Positions 1 through 8,519 of a stretch of 64,000 nucleotides of DNA are shown piece after piece. The position numbers and the translations under genes were made by a program. The stretch comes from Christensenellaceae bacterium (GTDB lineage Bacteria > Bacillota > Clostridia > Christensenellales > Aristaeellaceae). The stretch is from NCBI GenBank assembly GCA_020025205.1, contig JAHHSO010000006.1, positions 23,507 through 87,506 on the forward strand. The letters run 5' to 3'. Position 1 is the first letter of the stretch. Each line of letters begins with the position of its first letter. Under the pieces are notes generated by a model. That model was not told the origin of the DNA and did not search any database. It worked only from the letters and a program-made list of their open reading frames with translations.

Positions 1-661
1 CGACGATCGGCAGATCATACGGAACGGCGATGACGTTTTCCGTGTTTTTGAGAGAAACATAGTTGTGCCCGCCGATCCAGTTTTCTACAAGCTGCCCGCC
101 AAAGCGCACTTCCACGGCATCGCGCTGCGTGGGAATTTCCCAGGCGTTGCCATAGGTGAGCCATTCGTCCGGGACTTCAACCTGCTGGCCTTCGACGATG
201 CGCTGACGGAACAGGCCGTACTCATAGCGGATGGTGCAGCCCATGGCCGGCAGGTTCAGGGTCGCCAGGGAGTCCAGGAAGCAGGCAGCAAGGCGGCCCA
301 AACCGCCGTTGCCCAGAGCGGGTTCCGGCTCTTCGTGCAGGACACCGCGCAGGGTCAGCCCCAGCTCGGCAAACGCCTCTTCATACTCCTTGGTGGAGCA
401 GAGGTTGAGCAGGTTGTTGTGCAGCCAGCGGCCGGTTAAAAATTCGATGGACAGATAGTACAGGCGCTTGGCTTTCTCAGAGCGGCGGGCTTCTTTTTCA
501 AAGCGCCACTTGAGCATGATCTGGTCGCGCACGGTAGACGCAACGGCAGCGTAAACCTGCTTGGGCGTCGCCTCCTCAATGGTGCAGCCGTAGTAGCGCA
601 GCAGCTTGTTGAGGATGGATTCCTTAATGGTGTCCTTGTTGTATTCGGTCATCAGAGGCAT
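1..661 (-). CDS. glgP: Glycogen/starch phosphorylase, N-terminal part (cut by window edge)
   Basis: The reverse strand encodes the first 220 residues of an alpha-glucan phosphorylase (GT35), the PLP enzyme that releases glucose-1-phosphate from glycogen or maltodextrin in the cytoplasm. The diagnostic block EPEPALGNGGLGRLAACFLD is present near residues 105-125, followed by the family-typical GNAWEIP segment; the catalytic lysine and PLP site lie beyond the window. The ATG at 661 is chosen because AGGAGG sits at the right distance upstream (about 670-675); an in-frame ATG at 652 lacks this spacing. It is preceded by its own promoter (749-777). Together with the glycogen synthase at 40548-42359 it implies glycogen storage. 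The family assignment is secure; substrate preference cannot be told. Confidence 0.96.
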   Translation of the reverse strand, partial: MPLMTEYNKDTIKESILNKLLRYYGCTIEEATPKQVYAAVASTVRDQIMLKWRFEKEARRSEKAKRLYYLSIEFLTGRWLHNNLLNLCSTKEYEEAFAELGLTLRGVLHEEPEPALGNGGLGRLAACFLDSLATLNLPAMGCTIRYEYGLFRQRIVEGQQVEVPDEWLTYGNAWEIPTQRDAVEVRFGGQLVENWIGGHNYVSLKNTENVIAVPYDLPIV

Positions 662-748
662 AATGAAAACCCTCCTGGTTCTTATATGACGGCGGAACTC
701 CGCCGGGAAGTCAAATTCAGGCCGTGGAAAGACACACAGCCGTTGTTT

Positions 749-777
749 ATTATACCATAGAAGAAATAGGGTGACAA
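749..777 (-). promoter_or_regulatory. Promoter of the glycogen phosphorylase gene
   Basis: On the reverse strand TTGTCA (777-772) is followed after 17 bases by TATAAT (754-749), and TGG directly before the -10 makes it an extended -10. This leaves a leader of about 80 bases before the ATG at 661. Confidence 0.75.
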
Positions 778-1062
778 GGAAAAAACAGGATTTATCAGGC
801 CTGACCAAGAAAAACGGGCCGTTTCGATGAACAGGATGCAGGCCTTTTGCAAGAAGTCTGCCCAAAGACAGAAGAGATTATGTGCCGCGAGGCTGTTTTT
901 TCTTTCAAAGCGGAGGGGCAAGGGGCTTTCCTCTGTTCCTGACCGCTTTGGCAAAATTTTCGGCCGTTCCTTGAAAGTGCCTCTGGATCTGTCAAAAGCT
1001 GCGCCATGCATTGTCCAATCCAGACAAAAACCGAAAGATTTCCGGAATACTGGTCTGATGAC

Positions 1063-1091
1063 TTGATTTGCTTTGTCGGATCGTGTATAAT
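1063..1091 (+). promoter_or_regulatory. Promoter of the KDG kinase gene
   Basis: TTGATT (1063-1068), a 17-base spacer and TATAAT (1086-1091) lie about 65 bases upstream of the start codon. The rest of the 490-base gap 662-1152 holds this promoter and the divergent one at 749-777; I see no gene in it. Confidence 0.8.
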
Positions 1092-1158
1092 ATTTGGCAT
1101 AGTGAGGCAGTACGCTCTTGGCGTGCCGCGCTCAACATTTATCAAGGAGTGAATGACA

Positions 1159-2187
1159 ATGGCGCGTATTGTTACTCTCGGTGAAATCATGCTCCGTCTG
1201 AAGAGCCCGGCGCTGGAGCGCTTCTTCCAGAGCCCGTCTTTGGAGGCCACCTTCGGCGGCGGCGAAGCGAACGTTGCGGTGTCTTTGGCGAACTACGGCA
1301 TGGATGCGGCTTTCGTGACTGCGCTTCCCAACAACGCCATCGGCGAAGCCTGCCTGCGTGATGTCCGCAGCTTCGGCGTGGACGTGTCTGATATCAAGAT
1401 GGTGGATGGCCGTATGGGCATCTACTTCCTGGAGACCGGCTCCAACCAGCGTCCCTCCAAGGTCGTTTATGACCGTGCGGATTCCTGCATCGCCAAGGCT
1501 CCTGTCGATCTGTTCGACTGGAAGAAGATCTTTGACGGCGCGGACTGGTTCCACATCTCCGGCATCACTCCGGCGATCTCCGAGTCTGCGGCGCAGCTGT
1601 CTCTGGCGGCCTGCAAAGCGGCACACGAGATGGGTGTCACCGTTTCCTGCGACCTGAACTACCGCAAGAACCTGTGGAAGTACGGCAAGGAAGCCAAGGA
1701 AGTCATGACCGAGCTGACGAAGTTCGTTGATGTCGCCATCGCCAACGAGGAAGACTTCCAGAAGTCCCTGGGCATCACCGCTAAGGCGGATGTCGAGAGC
1801 GGCGAGCTGGATCGCGATGTTTACAAGACCATCGCGCAGACCGCTATGGAGATGTTCCCGAACCTCAAGCGCGTGGCGATCACGCTGCGTGAGTCCAAGA
1901 GCGCGGACACCAACTACTGGGCAGCCTGCATCTACGATGGCAAGGAGTTCTATGTCTCCCGTCGTTATGCGATCACCGATATCGTGGATCGCGTCGGCGG
2001 CGGCGACTCCTTCTCCGGCGGCCTGATCTATGGCCTGCTGACATACCCGACTCAGGCGGAAGCTCTGGAGTATGCGGTTGCGGCGTCCTGCCTCAAGCAC
2101 ACCATCTCCGGCGACTTCAACCGCGTGTCGGTGAAGGAAGTGGAGTCCCTGATGAACGGCTCCGGCTCCGGCCGCGTCGAGCGCTGA
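1159..2187 (+). CDS. kdgK: 2-keto-3-deoxygluconate kinase (PfkB family)
   Basis: A 342-residue cytoplasmic sugar kinase of the ribokinase/PfkB fold that phosphorylates 2-keto-3-deoxygluconate to KDPG in uronate and pectin catabolism. Visible marks are the N-terminal TLGEIMLRL start, the GGGEANVAVSLA sugar-binding block, the middle segment QRPSKVVYDRA and the C-terminal anion-hole/catalytic motif DRVGGGDSFSGG, whose aspartate is the general base. These blocks match the KdgK subgroup rather than fructokinases. AAGGAG at 1144-1149 is 9 bases from the ATG at 1159 but only 3 from the ATG at 1153, so 1159 is preferred. The gene is monocistronic, between a strong promoter and a terminator; no aldolase or uronate isomerase gene is adjacent. 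Confidence 0.9.
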   Translation: MARIVTLGEIMLRLKSPALERFFQSPSLEATFGGGEANVAVSLANYGMDAAFVTALPNNAIGEACLRDVRSFGVDVSDIKMVDGRMGIYFLETGSNQRPSKVVYDRADSCIAKAPVDLFDWKKIFDGADWFHISGITPAISESAAQLSLAACKAAHEMGVTVSCDLNYRKNLWKYGKEAKEVMTELTKFVDVAIANEEDFQKSLGITAKADVESGELDRDVYKTIAQTAMEMFPNLKRVAITLRESKSADTNYWAACIYDGKEFYVSRRYAITDIVDRVGGGDSFSGGLIYGLLTYPTQAEALEYAVAASCLKHTISGDFNRVSVKEVESLMNGSGSGRVER

Positions 2188-2214
2188 TTGCAACACATAA
2201 AGTCCCGTCTGCTG

Positions 2215-2237
2215 AAAAAAGCCGGCGGGGCTTTTTT
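2215..2237 (+). terminator. Intrinsic terminator after the KDG kinase gene
   Basis: AAAAAAGCC / GGCTTTTTT pair across a 5-base loop, with the T-run forming the 3' arm; it starts 27 bases after the kdgK stop. Confidence 0.8.
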
Positions 2238-2409
2238 GTTTGGGAATGCTTCTGCAAAAGGCGCGAAAACACGTTATGTGAGAGCAGCAATAGCAATCTG
2301 AGCAAAAGGGATAATGAAAATCGACGGTTTCATGAAGATTGCTTCTTTCTGAAGCCTTATACGGATAAGACGAGCGGAAAGAAAAAAATGCAGGAATAGC
2401 ATCAAATAT

Positions 2410-2442
2410 AAAAATCAGACGGTGTCCATCCGTCTGATTTTT
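2410..2442 (-). terminator. Intrinsic terminator after the rRNA methyltransferase gene
   Basis: A perfect 13-bp stem (AAAAATCAGACGG / CCGTCTGATTTTT) with a 7-base loop lies 17 bases past the stop of the reverse-strand gene at 2459. It could work in both directions. Confidence 0.85.
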
Positions 2443-2458
2443 GTATTCAAGGACAGCG

Positions 2459-3814
2459 TCAGCGCCTTCTCAAGCCCTTGGGATAGTGGTTTTTCATGAC
2501 TCCTCCGGCCTGCTTGCCCCAGCCGAGGGAAATGCCCTCACAGCAGATCAGCGTGTACCCGTCGGGCAGGTCACCCAGATGGAGCGCTTCGCCTGCCTGA
2601 TAGGCAAGCGCCTGTTCGTGCGTCAGTTCGACGCTGCGCGCGGCTTCTTCCGGCCGCAGAGCCATGGCCAGTGCATGGTCCGGTTCGGAACGCCTGCCCG
2701 CCGCATGAGCCAGTAAAAGCCCCGTGCGCAGCACGCGCAGGCCAGACAGCCGTTCTATCTCCAAAGCTTCTGGAAGCGCCCACAAGGCATCTCCGGCCGT
2801 GTACAGACGCTCAGGCGCACAGCCCGGCGCGAATACGTCCGGCAGAGCGATTTCTGATTTGTCGGCGCGGCCTTTTCCGTTTTTTTTCGGCTTGGGTGGG
2901 CGCACATTGAAGTTTTCCGGTGCAGCAAGGGGAGATTCGGCCTTGCGCAGCCGGCTTACAAAGTGGCCTTCGCCGCGCATCTCATGTGGATACAGGTGCA
3001 GACAGCCCTCCTGTGCTTTGGGAAGGCCGGGCAGGGAAAATGCTTCCAGCATGAACTCAGGGTGCTTTGCTGTAAAGCGTGCGAGCACCCCCTCGTTTTC
3101 TACATCGTTGAACGTGCAGGTTGAATAGACCATTACGCCGCCCGGACGGAGCATCTTTGCGGCTTCTTCCAGAATATCCATCTGCCGGTCGGCACAGCGC
3201 CGGGGCGCATCCATATCCCATTCATCGCGTGCTTCCGGCTGGCGGCGGAACATGCCCTCGCCGGAGCAGGGTGCATCGACGAGTACGCGATCAAAGTACG
3301 CGGGAAAATGCGGTGAGAGCACATCGGGCATGGCACTGGTCACCACAGCGTTGCGCACGCCCATGCGCTCTATATTGCGGGAAAGGACCTGCGCGCGCGC
3401 GGACATCGGCTCATTGGAGACAAGAAGACCCTTTCCTTGCAAAAGTGCAGCAATTTGTGTGCTTTTGCCGCCGGGAGCAGCGCACAGGTCAAGAATACGC
3501 TCTCCCGGCTGCGGGTCAAGCACGGAAACGGCGGTCAATGCGCTGGGTTCCTGAAGGTAAAATAGCCCGCCTTCGTGCAGCGGGGACAGGCCGGGTCTTG
3601 CGCCTTCGCGGACGAAGAAGGCCCCTTTTGCCCATGGAACGCGCTCTTCCAGCCCTTCAACCGGGTGTTCAGGCGTACCATCCGGGCAGAACAGCAGGTT
3701 GATTCGGGCAGCGCGTTCAACGGGCGCATCCAGCGCTTTGAGATAGGCAAAAAAGCCTGCTTCACCGAGCAGGCGCTTCATCTGATTTTCATATCCGTCG
3801 GGCAGGTTTTGCAT
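2459..3814 (-). CDS. 16S rRNA m5C methyltransferase, RsmF/NOL1-NOP2-Sun family
   Basis: A 451-residue cytosolic SAM-dependent methyltransferase that places 5-methylcytosine in rRNA. The SAM-binding motif LDLCAAPGGKSTQIA lies near residue 110, followed by DAPCSGEGMFRR (releasing cysteine) and YSTCTFNDVENE (nucleophilic cysteine), the two-cysteine set of RNA m5C methylases. HLYPHEMRGEGHFVSRL ends the catalytic domain, and about 150 further residues form the C-terminal RNA-binding part seen in RsmF-type enzymes. Length fits RsmF-like proteins. AAAAGGAG precedes the ATG. It is 42 bases downstream of the uncharacterised gene at 3857-4252 and probably shares its promoter. The exact target cytosine is not known from sequence. 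Confidence 0.9.
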   Translation of the reverse strand: MQNLPDGYENQMKRLLGEAGFFAYLKALDAPVERAARINLLFCPDGTPEHPVEGLEERVPWAKGAFFVREGARPGLSPLHEGGLFYLQEPSALTAVSVLDPQPGERILDLCAAPGGKSTQIAALLQGKGLLVSNEPMSARAQVLSRNIERMGVRNAVVTSAMPDVLSPHFPAYFDRVLVDAPCSGEGMFRRQPEARDEWDMDAPRRCADRQMDILEEAAKMLRPGGVMVYSTCTFNDVENEGVLARFTAKHPEFMLEAFSLPGLPKAQEGCLHLYPHEMRGEGHFVSRLRKAESPLAAPENFNVRPPKPKKNGKGRADKSEIALPDVFAPGCAPERLYTAGDALWALPEALEIERLSGLRVLRTGLLLAHAAGRRSEPDHALAMALRPEEAARSVELTHEQALAYQAGEALHLGDLPDGYTLICCEGISLGWGKQAGGVMKNHYPKGLRRR

Positions 3815-3856
3815 AAAACTCCTTTTTTACAGAACGATGACGACCAGCGTCATGCA

Positions 3857-4252
3857 TTACACGCAGGCTTTCTGATGCTCTGTGCGCACGGCACACAGAC
3901 GACGTTTATCGTCGATGCCGGATTCAATGACGACCATGCGTCCCATTTTGCAGCCCGTGTTGAAGACAGACTGCGTCGTGGACAGGACGCAGAAAAGATT
4001 TCTGGAGGCATTGGATACCATCTTGGTGAAGATCACATTGGGCGGCTCCAGCCCCTCTTTCATGATCTTGTGTGCGAAGCGGCGATAGGCGGTATTCGCT
4101 CTGGCGGTGTCGCGGAAAACACCGGGCGAGAGCACAAGCTTGCAGATTCCCTGTTCAATTTGGCTGGATGTCTGATAACGTCCTTTCCATGGGCGGTCTT
4201 CAGGCCAGACGATGATGTCAACAATGGCCCGACCCGTTTCAATCGTGCGCAA
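3857..4252 (-). CDS. Uncharacterised small protein, TTG start
   Basis: A 131-residue protein that I do not recognise. It begins LRTIETGRAIVDIIVWPEDR and is mixed in character, with no signal peptide, membrane segment or obvious motif, and two cysteines around residues 85-98. The frame is open further upstream to 4348, but a promoter with TATAAT at 4300-4295 would put that ATG before the transcript, whereas a TTG at 4252 is preceded by GGAGGG at 4264-4259. I therefore choose the TTG. It is the first gene of a probable two-gene unit with the rRNA methyltransferase, which hints at a housekeeping or RNA-linked role but does not prove it. Confidence 0.6.
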   Translation of the reverse strand: MRTIETGRAIVDIIVWPEDRPWKGRYQTSSQIEQGICKLVLSPGVFRDTARANTAYRRFAHKIMKEGLEPPNVIFTKMVSNASRNLFCVLSTTQSVFNTGCKMGRMVVIESGIDDKRRLCAVRTEHQKACV

Positions 4253-4294
4253 CGTAATCCCTCCATTCGTCCCATTCTCATGCTTATGTAATAG

Positions 4295-4323
4295 ATTATA
4301 GCATATATCTGTACAAAATGACA
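4295..4323 (-). promoter_or_regulatory. Promoter of the 4252-2459 transcription unit
   Basis: On the reverse strand an extended -10 TGCTATAAT (TATAAT at 4300-4295) lies 17 bases after a weak -35, TGTCAT. The predicted transcript begins near 4288, which fixes the start of the next gene at the TTG 4252. Confidence 0.65.
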
Positions 4324-4412
4324 GCGAAAAATGGAGAAAACTGCCCATGGTCAGAACCGTAAGGTGAAAGGGATGAACGATTATGGAAACTGCGGACAGG
4401 CTGGATAAAGAG

Positions 4413-4445
4413 AAAGCGCCGCAAAGACGTGTTCTGCGGCGCTTT
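4413..4445 (-). terminator. Intrinsic terminator after the thioredoxin-reductase-like gene
   Basis: An 11-bp stem AAAGCGCCGCA / TGCGGCGCTTT with an 11-base loop lies just past the stop at 4450; the reverse strand continues TTTCTCTTT. Confidence 0.8.
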
Positions 4446-4449
4446 GAAA

Positions 4450-5274
4450 TTATTTGGATGCGGCGGACAGCGCGGCGATGCAGCCCTCGCCCACGGCCTT
4501 AGCCACCTGAAGCGGCAGTCCGGTGCAGTCGCCTGCGGCATAGACGCCGGGAATGTTGGTGTGCATCTGGCGGTCAACGTGGATGAATGCGCCGTCCATT
4601 TCCAATCCGGGCAGCAGGGCTGAAAGTGCCGCCGCTTCGCGGAAGATGAACACACAGTCAAACGGGAACTCTTCCCCGCCTGCACGCAGACCATCGGCTT
4701 TCTTTTCGCCATAAATGGCTTCCGGCTTTTCGGAGCGCACGACAATGCGGCTGTCAAGATTGTCGTCCTGTGCGCCGAAGTAGACTACTTCGCTGCACAG
4801 GGTTGCAAGAAAGTTGGCTTCACTCACGGCTTCCGGCCCTTGAGCAATGACACCCACGCGCCTGCCGCGGTAGAGCATGCCGTCACAGGTGCCGCAGTAG
4901 CTGACACCGCGGCCGAGCCATTCGGATTCGCCGGGCAGAAGGCGCGGCTGCTTGGCGCCGGTGCAGAGAATCAGGCGCTTGGCCTCCACAAAGTCGGAAC
5001 CGAGCGCCATGGCAAAGCTCTCGCCCATCGGAAGAACCTGATGGACAACGCCGGCGCGGAATTCCGCGCCCATTTCCTTGGCCTGATTGAACATGGTGTC
5101 CAGAATCTGCTGGCCGGAAACGCTGGGCATGCCGGGATAGTTGGTGATTTCAGGAGCACGGGTCAAAAAGCCGGTGTTCTGGCCGATGACCACGACGGAT
5201 TTATTGCGCTGCCGCGCGTTGATGGCGGCGCTGTATCCAGCAGGACCGGCGCCGATGATGGCAATATCGTACAT
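4450..5274 (-). CDS. Thioredoxin reductase-like FAD/NAD(P) oxidoreductase
   Basis: A 274-residue flavoprotein of the class II pyridine nucleotide-disulfide family. The N-terminus IIGAGPAGYSAA is the FAD-binding glycine motif, SYCGTCDG near residue 130 is the redox-active CxxC of thioredoxin reductases, and VYAAGDCTGLPLQ near the C-terminus binds FAD. It is about 30 residues shorter than typical TrxB, mostly within the NAD(P)H domain, where the usual GGGxxA motif appears as IAQGPEA, so its electron donor or partner may differ (some clostridial forms use ferredoxin). It is monocistronic with its own promoter at 5298-5327. No thioredoxin gene is adjacent. Confidence 0.85.
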   Translation of the reverse strand: MYDIAIIGAGPAGYSAAINARQRNKSVVVIGQNTGFLTRAPEITNYPGMPSVSGQQILDTMFNQAKEMGAEFRAGVVHQVLPMGESFAMALGSDFVEAKRLILCTGAKQPRLLPGESEWLGRGVSYCGTCDGMLYRGRRVGVIAQGPEAVSEANFLATLCSEVVYFGAQDDNLDSRIVVRSEKPEAIYGEKKADGLRAGGEEFPFDCVFIFREAAALSALLPGLEMDGAFIHVDRQMHTNIPGVYAAGDCTGLPLQVAKAVGEGCIAALSAASK

Positions 5275-5297
5275 GGAATGTCCTTTCTTGATCCCTG

Positions 5298-5327
5298 AAT
5301 ATAGTGAGCATACAGCCTATGCTGCAA
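5298..5327 (-). promoter_or_regulatory. Promoter of the thioredoxin-reductase-like gene
   Basis: Reverse strand TTGCAG (5327-5322), 18-base spacer, TATATT (5303-5298), about 25 bases before the ATG at 5274. Confidence 0.6.
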
Positions 5328-5459
5328 CGTTGGGAGATATCGTCTGTTCAGGCGCGAAAAGATCCGCCGCCTGAAGAATGCATGAACGGATGATATTCGA
5401 ATTGAAAGTGTGTTTTCCTTCTGGAAAGCAGAAACTGTGGGGCACAGGTCAGTATGCCC

Positions 5460-5487
5460 AAAAGAGCGGATTGATGACCGCTTTTTT
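5460..5487 (-). terminator. Probable terminator after the maltose phosphorylase gene
   Basis: AAAAGAGCGG / CCGCTTTTTT pair with one G-T wobble across an 8-base loop, 38 bases past the stop of the reverse-strand gene. The reverse-strand T-run is short, so this is a moderate call. Confidence 0.5.
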
Positions 5488-5524
5488 GGGGAAATGACGC
5501 GTGAAAAGCGTTGTCCAAAAAGAA

Positions 5525-7816
5525 TCAGTCCTGCTCGTCGTCCTGTTCCTCTTCGTGTTCGCAGCCTTCCAGCGTGACTTTGCGCCCGCTGAGGTTCAAA
5601 GTCAGCGTGTCGCCGGACAGAAGCCGAAGTCCCGTCCCCTCGCGGGAAACGCTAACTTCAATCAGACGGCCGCGGTAAATCACTTTGAATGCGTAGCCGT
5701 CCCAGCCTTCGGGCAGTTTCGGATCAAAGGACAGTTCGCCCGACAGCGTGCGCATGCCTGCAAATCCCTGCACGATGGACAGCCAGCTGCCGGCCATGGA
5801 TGTGATGTGCAGGCCGTCGGCGGTGTCGTTGTTGATGTTGTCCAGATCGAGCCGCGCGGTTCGCTGATAGAGTTCCTGCGCTTTGTCCAGCTTGCCCAGG
5901 CTGGCTGCAAGGATGCTGTGTACGCAGGGCGACAGACTGGACTCGTGAACGGTCATCGGCTCATAGAAGTCGAAATTGCGGCGGATGGTCTCCTTGTCAA
6001 ATTCGGGCTCAAGGAAGTACAGCCCTTGAAGCACATCGGCCTGCTTGATGAAGCAGGAGCGCAGAATCCTGTCCCAGCTCCACTTCTGGTTGAGCGGCAG
6101 ATCCTGCTGGGACAGGCTGGATACCGGACGCAGATCCTTGTCCATGAATGTGTCGTGCTGGACGAAGATGCCCAGTTCTTCGTCATACGGCAGATACATC
6201 TTCTGCGCAATTTCACGGAACCTGCGGATTTCCTCGGCGCTGACACCGAGTTTCTGCGCCTTTTCGCGTGGGACGAGCATCAGCTGTTCAGCGGTGTAGG
6301 ACAGTTCCCACGCCGTCATGCGGTTGGTATACCAGTTGTTGTTGACGTTGTTTTCGTACTCATTGGGGCCTGTGACGCCGTGGATCATATACTGGCCCTT
6401 GCGTGCGCTGTAGTGGACACGGCCTGCCCAAAAGCGTGCGATGCCCAGAAGAACATCAATGCCATATTCATCCAGATAGCTGCGATCGCCGGTATACTGC
6501 GTGTAGGCATAAATCGCATAGGCAATGGCATTATTGCGGTGAATTTCTTCGAATGTGATTTCCCATTCGTTGTGGCATTCGATGCCGGTGAAGGTGACCA
6601 TGGGAAAGAGCGCTCCGGGCAGCCCCTGCTGGCGTGCATTGTGGTAAGCTCCGGGCAGCTGATCGTAGCGGTACATCAGCAGGCTCCGGGCGACATCTTC
6701 GCCTGCGATGGCGGTGTACAGGGGCAGGCAGTAAGCCTCTGTGTCCCAATAGGTTGCGCCGCCGTACTTTTCGCCGGTGAAGCCTTTTGGCCCGATATTC
6801 AGGCGTGCATCCTCTCCATAATAGGTTGAGAAGAGCTGGAAGATATTGAACCGGATGCCCTGCTGACAGGCTGCGTCGCCGTCGATGCGGACATCTGCTT
6901 TCTCCCAGCGGCGTGCCCAGCCTCGTTCCTGTTCTCTGCGAAGGGCGTCATAACCGACGGTCTGCGCCGCCAGAACGCCCGTGCGGGCGCTGAGCTGGAG
7001 GGCTTCTTCCTGATGGTCGCGGCTGGTGCAGACGCAAACGAACTTGTCGCATCCAACCGTCTGGCCGGGCTGAATATCAAAGACAAACTTGCGGGAAACG
7101 AAGCCGTTGTCCGTATCGTCCCTGACCTTGTGCGCAGCACCGAAGGGCGTTGTGGTCATGGCGGAGCAGACAGAAAAGCGCGGCGTGTCAAACGGATTTT
7201 CTTTTGTGCGCACGCTCACAGTCATGGCGCCCTGCTTGTCGGAGCTTTCGCCTTCAAAGTCCCAGAATGTTTCATTGTAGTTGCTGTCTTCGTTTAAGAC
7301 ATCTGCGTCAATGGCGGCAATCAGCGCCACTTTGCAGGCATAGTCGGCCGTAACGCGGCAGCGGATGGCGAGCAGCTCCGGCCGCGCGACGGACACGAAG
7401 CGCTCAAAACGGACATAAACCGTTCCGCCCTTGCGGCGCACAGAGAATTCGCGGGAGAGGATGCCCGTGTGCATGTCAAGCGTCCGGGTAAAGGAGAGGG
7501 GATCTTCCGTGCCCAGGTCAATATCCTCGCGGTCGATGCGTACACGCAGGGACAGGATGTTCATGGCGTTAATGACTTTGCCGAAGTAGAGCGGATAGCC
7601 ATTTTTCCACCAGCCTACGCGTGTCTTGTCTGGAAACCAGATGCCCGCCAGATAGGTTCCGCGGTGGCTGTCGCCGGAGTATCGTTCTTCAAAGTTGCCG
7701 CGCATGCCCATGTGACCGTTTCCGATGGAGGTCATGGATTCGGCAAGGCGCATATCGTCCCGGTGCAGCTCATTTTCTATGAGTTTCCAGGGATCATAAG
7801 CAAAAATCGTCTTCAT
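5525..7816 (-). CDS. mapA: Maltose phosphorylase (GH65)
   Basis: A 763-residue cytoplasmic glycoside phosphorylase of family GH65, which splits an alpha-glucoside with phosphate, giving glucose and beta-glucose-1-phosphate. The maltose phosphorylase subgroup is indicated by GPKGFTGEKYGGATYWDTEA, by GIECHNEWEITFEEIHRN and by HGVTGPNEYENNVNNNWYTN, which carries the general-acid glutamate. Length fits the full three-domain protein (beta-sandwich, helical barrel, C-terminal beta domain). AGAGGA precedes the ATG. The usual partner beta-phosphoglucomutase is not in the window. Kojibiose or trehalose phosphorylase cannot be fully excluded, but the conserved blocks favour maltose. It fits the alpha-glucan theme with the GH13 enzyme and glucokinase. 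Confidence 0.88.
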   Translation of the reverse strand: MKTIFAYDPWKLIENELHRDDMRLAESMTSIGNGHMGMRGNFEERYSGDSHRGTYLAGIWFPDKTRVGWWKNGYPLYFGKVINAMNILSLRVRIDREDIDLGTEDPLSFTRTLDMHTGILSREFSVRRKGGTVYVRFERFVSVARPELLAIRCRVTADYACKVALIAAIDADVLNEDSNYNETFWDFEGESSDKQGAMTVSVRTKENPFDTPRFSVCSAMTTTPFGAAHKVRDDTDNGFVSRKFVFDIQPGQTVGCDKFVCVCTSRDHQEEALQLSARTGVLAAQTVGYDALRREQERGWARRWEKADVRIDGDAACQQGIRFNIFQLFSTYYGEDARLNIGPKGFTGEKYGGATYWDTEAYCLPLYTAIAGEDVARSLLMYRYDQLPGAYHNARQQGLPGALFPMVTFTGIECHNEWEITFEEIHRNNAIAYAIYAYTQYTGDRSYLDEYGIDVLLGIARFWAGRVHYSARKGQYMIHGVTGPNEYENNVNNNWYTNRMTAWELSYTAEQLMLVPREKAQKLGVSAEEIRRFREIAQKMYLPYDEELGIFVQHDTFMDKDLRPVSSLSQQDLPLNQKWSWDRILRSCFIKQADVLQGLYFLEPEFDKETIRRNFDFYEPMTVHESSLSPCVHSILAASLGKLDKAQELYQRTARLDLDNINNDTADGLHITSMAGSWLSIVQGFAGMRTLSGELSFDPKLPEGWDGYAFKVIYRGRLIEVSVSREGTGLRLLSGDTLTLNLSGRKVTLEGCEHEEEQDDEQD

Positions 7817-7973
7817 GGCGTTGTCCTCTTTTTTTGAAAATCAGGGAAATCTTATCCTGATGTGAACTGAACAGAGTGGTTAACGTGCAGGCAAGCGATG
7901 CGGTTGGCATATGCAAGGCGGTTGAGCCTTTTAAAATGACGCAAGAAAGCGGCAGCGCAGAAATGCATGTTGT

Positions 7974-8000
7974 AAAAAAGGCCGCAGGAAACTGCGGCCT
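7974..8000 (-). terminator. Intrinsic terminator after the YhcH/YjgK family gene
   Basis: GGCCGCAG-GAAA-CTGCGGCC on the forward strand, read on the reverse strand as an 8-9 bp GC-rich stem followed by TTTTTT, 7 bases past the stop at 8007. Confidence 0.9.
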
Positions 8001-8006
8001 CACGGA

Positions 8007-8453
8007 TTATTCTTTTTCAACGGGGATTTTTACGACCACCTTGCGGTAGTGCTTTTGAAATTCGTGATGGCAGCCGGATTTATGGCCGTCGCTGGGGAAC
8101 ATGATGTAGAACATGCCCGGACGGATGGAAACCGAGGTAGATGTGCCGGTGTAGAAATAATTGTCATGCTCCGGGTCGGAACAGACGCGGTTCAGCTCCT
8201 GAATATGTGCCCAGGCCATGCGTTCGCCGCCGGCGATGCAGTATTGCAGGTCGATATATTTTTTGTGCGATTCGAGATTCACCGGGCCAATGGGGCAGGT
8301 GTCGCCTTCGGAAACCGTGGCGAAAAGACCGTTTTCCAGTTCATAACGGCCAGCATCCAGATCCGGCGCTTCGGCCAGAAAAGCAAATGCCTGCTCCATG
8401 TCGGGATGCAGCGCATAGTAGCGTTCCTGTTCCTCAATGCGATCAATAATCAT
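8007..8453 (-). CDS. YhcH/YjgK/YiaL family protein
   Basis: A 148-residue cupin-fold protein of the YhcH/YjgK/YiaL family (also called the beta-galactosidase beta-subunit family), often linked to sugar or sialic acid metabolism. Family marks are ESHKKYIDLQYCIAGGE in the middle, PGMFYIMFPSDGHKSGCH, and the C-terminal KVVVKIPV; the conserved histidine and glutamate of the metal site are included. The start at 8453 is supported by AAGGAGGT at 8471-8464; the open frame continues far upstream but that part overlaps the next gene and is not coding. It has its own promoter inside the end of the preceding DUF3842 gene. The substrate is unknown. Confidence 0.85.
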   Translation of the reverse strand: MIIDRIEEQERYYALHPDMEQAFAFLAEAPDLDAGRYELENGLFATVSEGDTCPIGPVNLESHKKYIDLQYCIAGGERMAWAHIQELNRVCSDPEHDNYFYTGTSTSVSIRPGMFYIMFPSDGHKSGCHHEFQKHYRKVVVKIPVEKE

Positions 8454-8490
8454 AGGGAACCATACCTCCTTGATTGAGTCCATTTCGTTA

Positions 8491-8519
8491 ATTATAGAAC
8501 AACGGACGAAGAGCGTCAA
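8491..8519 (-). promoter_or_regulatory. Promoter of the YhcH/YjgK family gene
   Basis: Reverse strand TTGACG (8519-8514), 17-base spacer, TATAAT (8496-8491). It overlaps the last codons of the upstream DUF3842 gene. Confidence 0.75.

Noticed and set aside
1132..2196. Long reverse-strand open frame opposite kdgK
   Set aside because: It is the antisense shadow of a recognised kinase gene with biased third positions and has no ribosome site or family motif.
5501..6829. 442-codon forward frame inside the maltose phosphorylase gene
   Set aside because: Antisense to a well-conserved enzyme; amino-acid make-up is typical of shadow frames.
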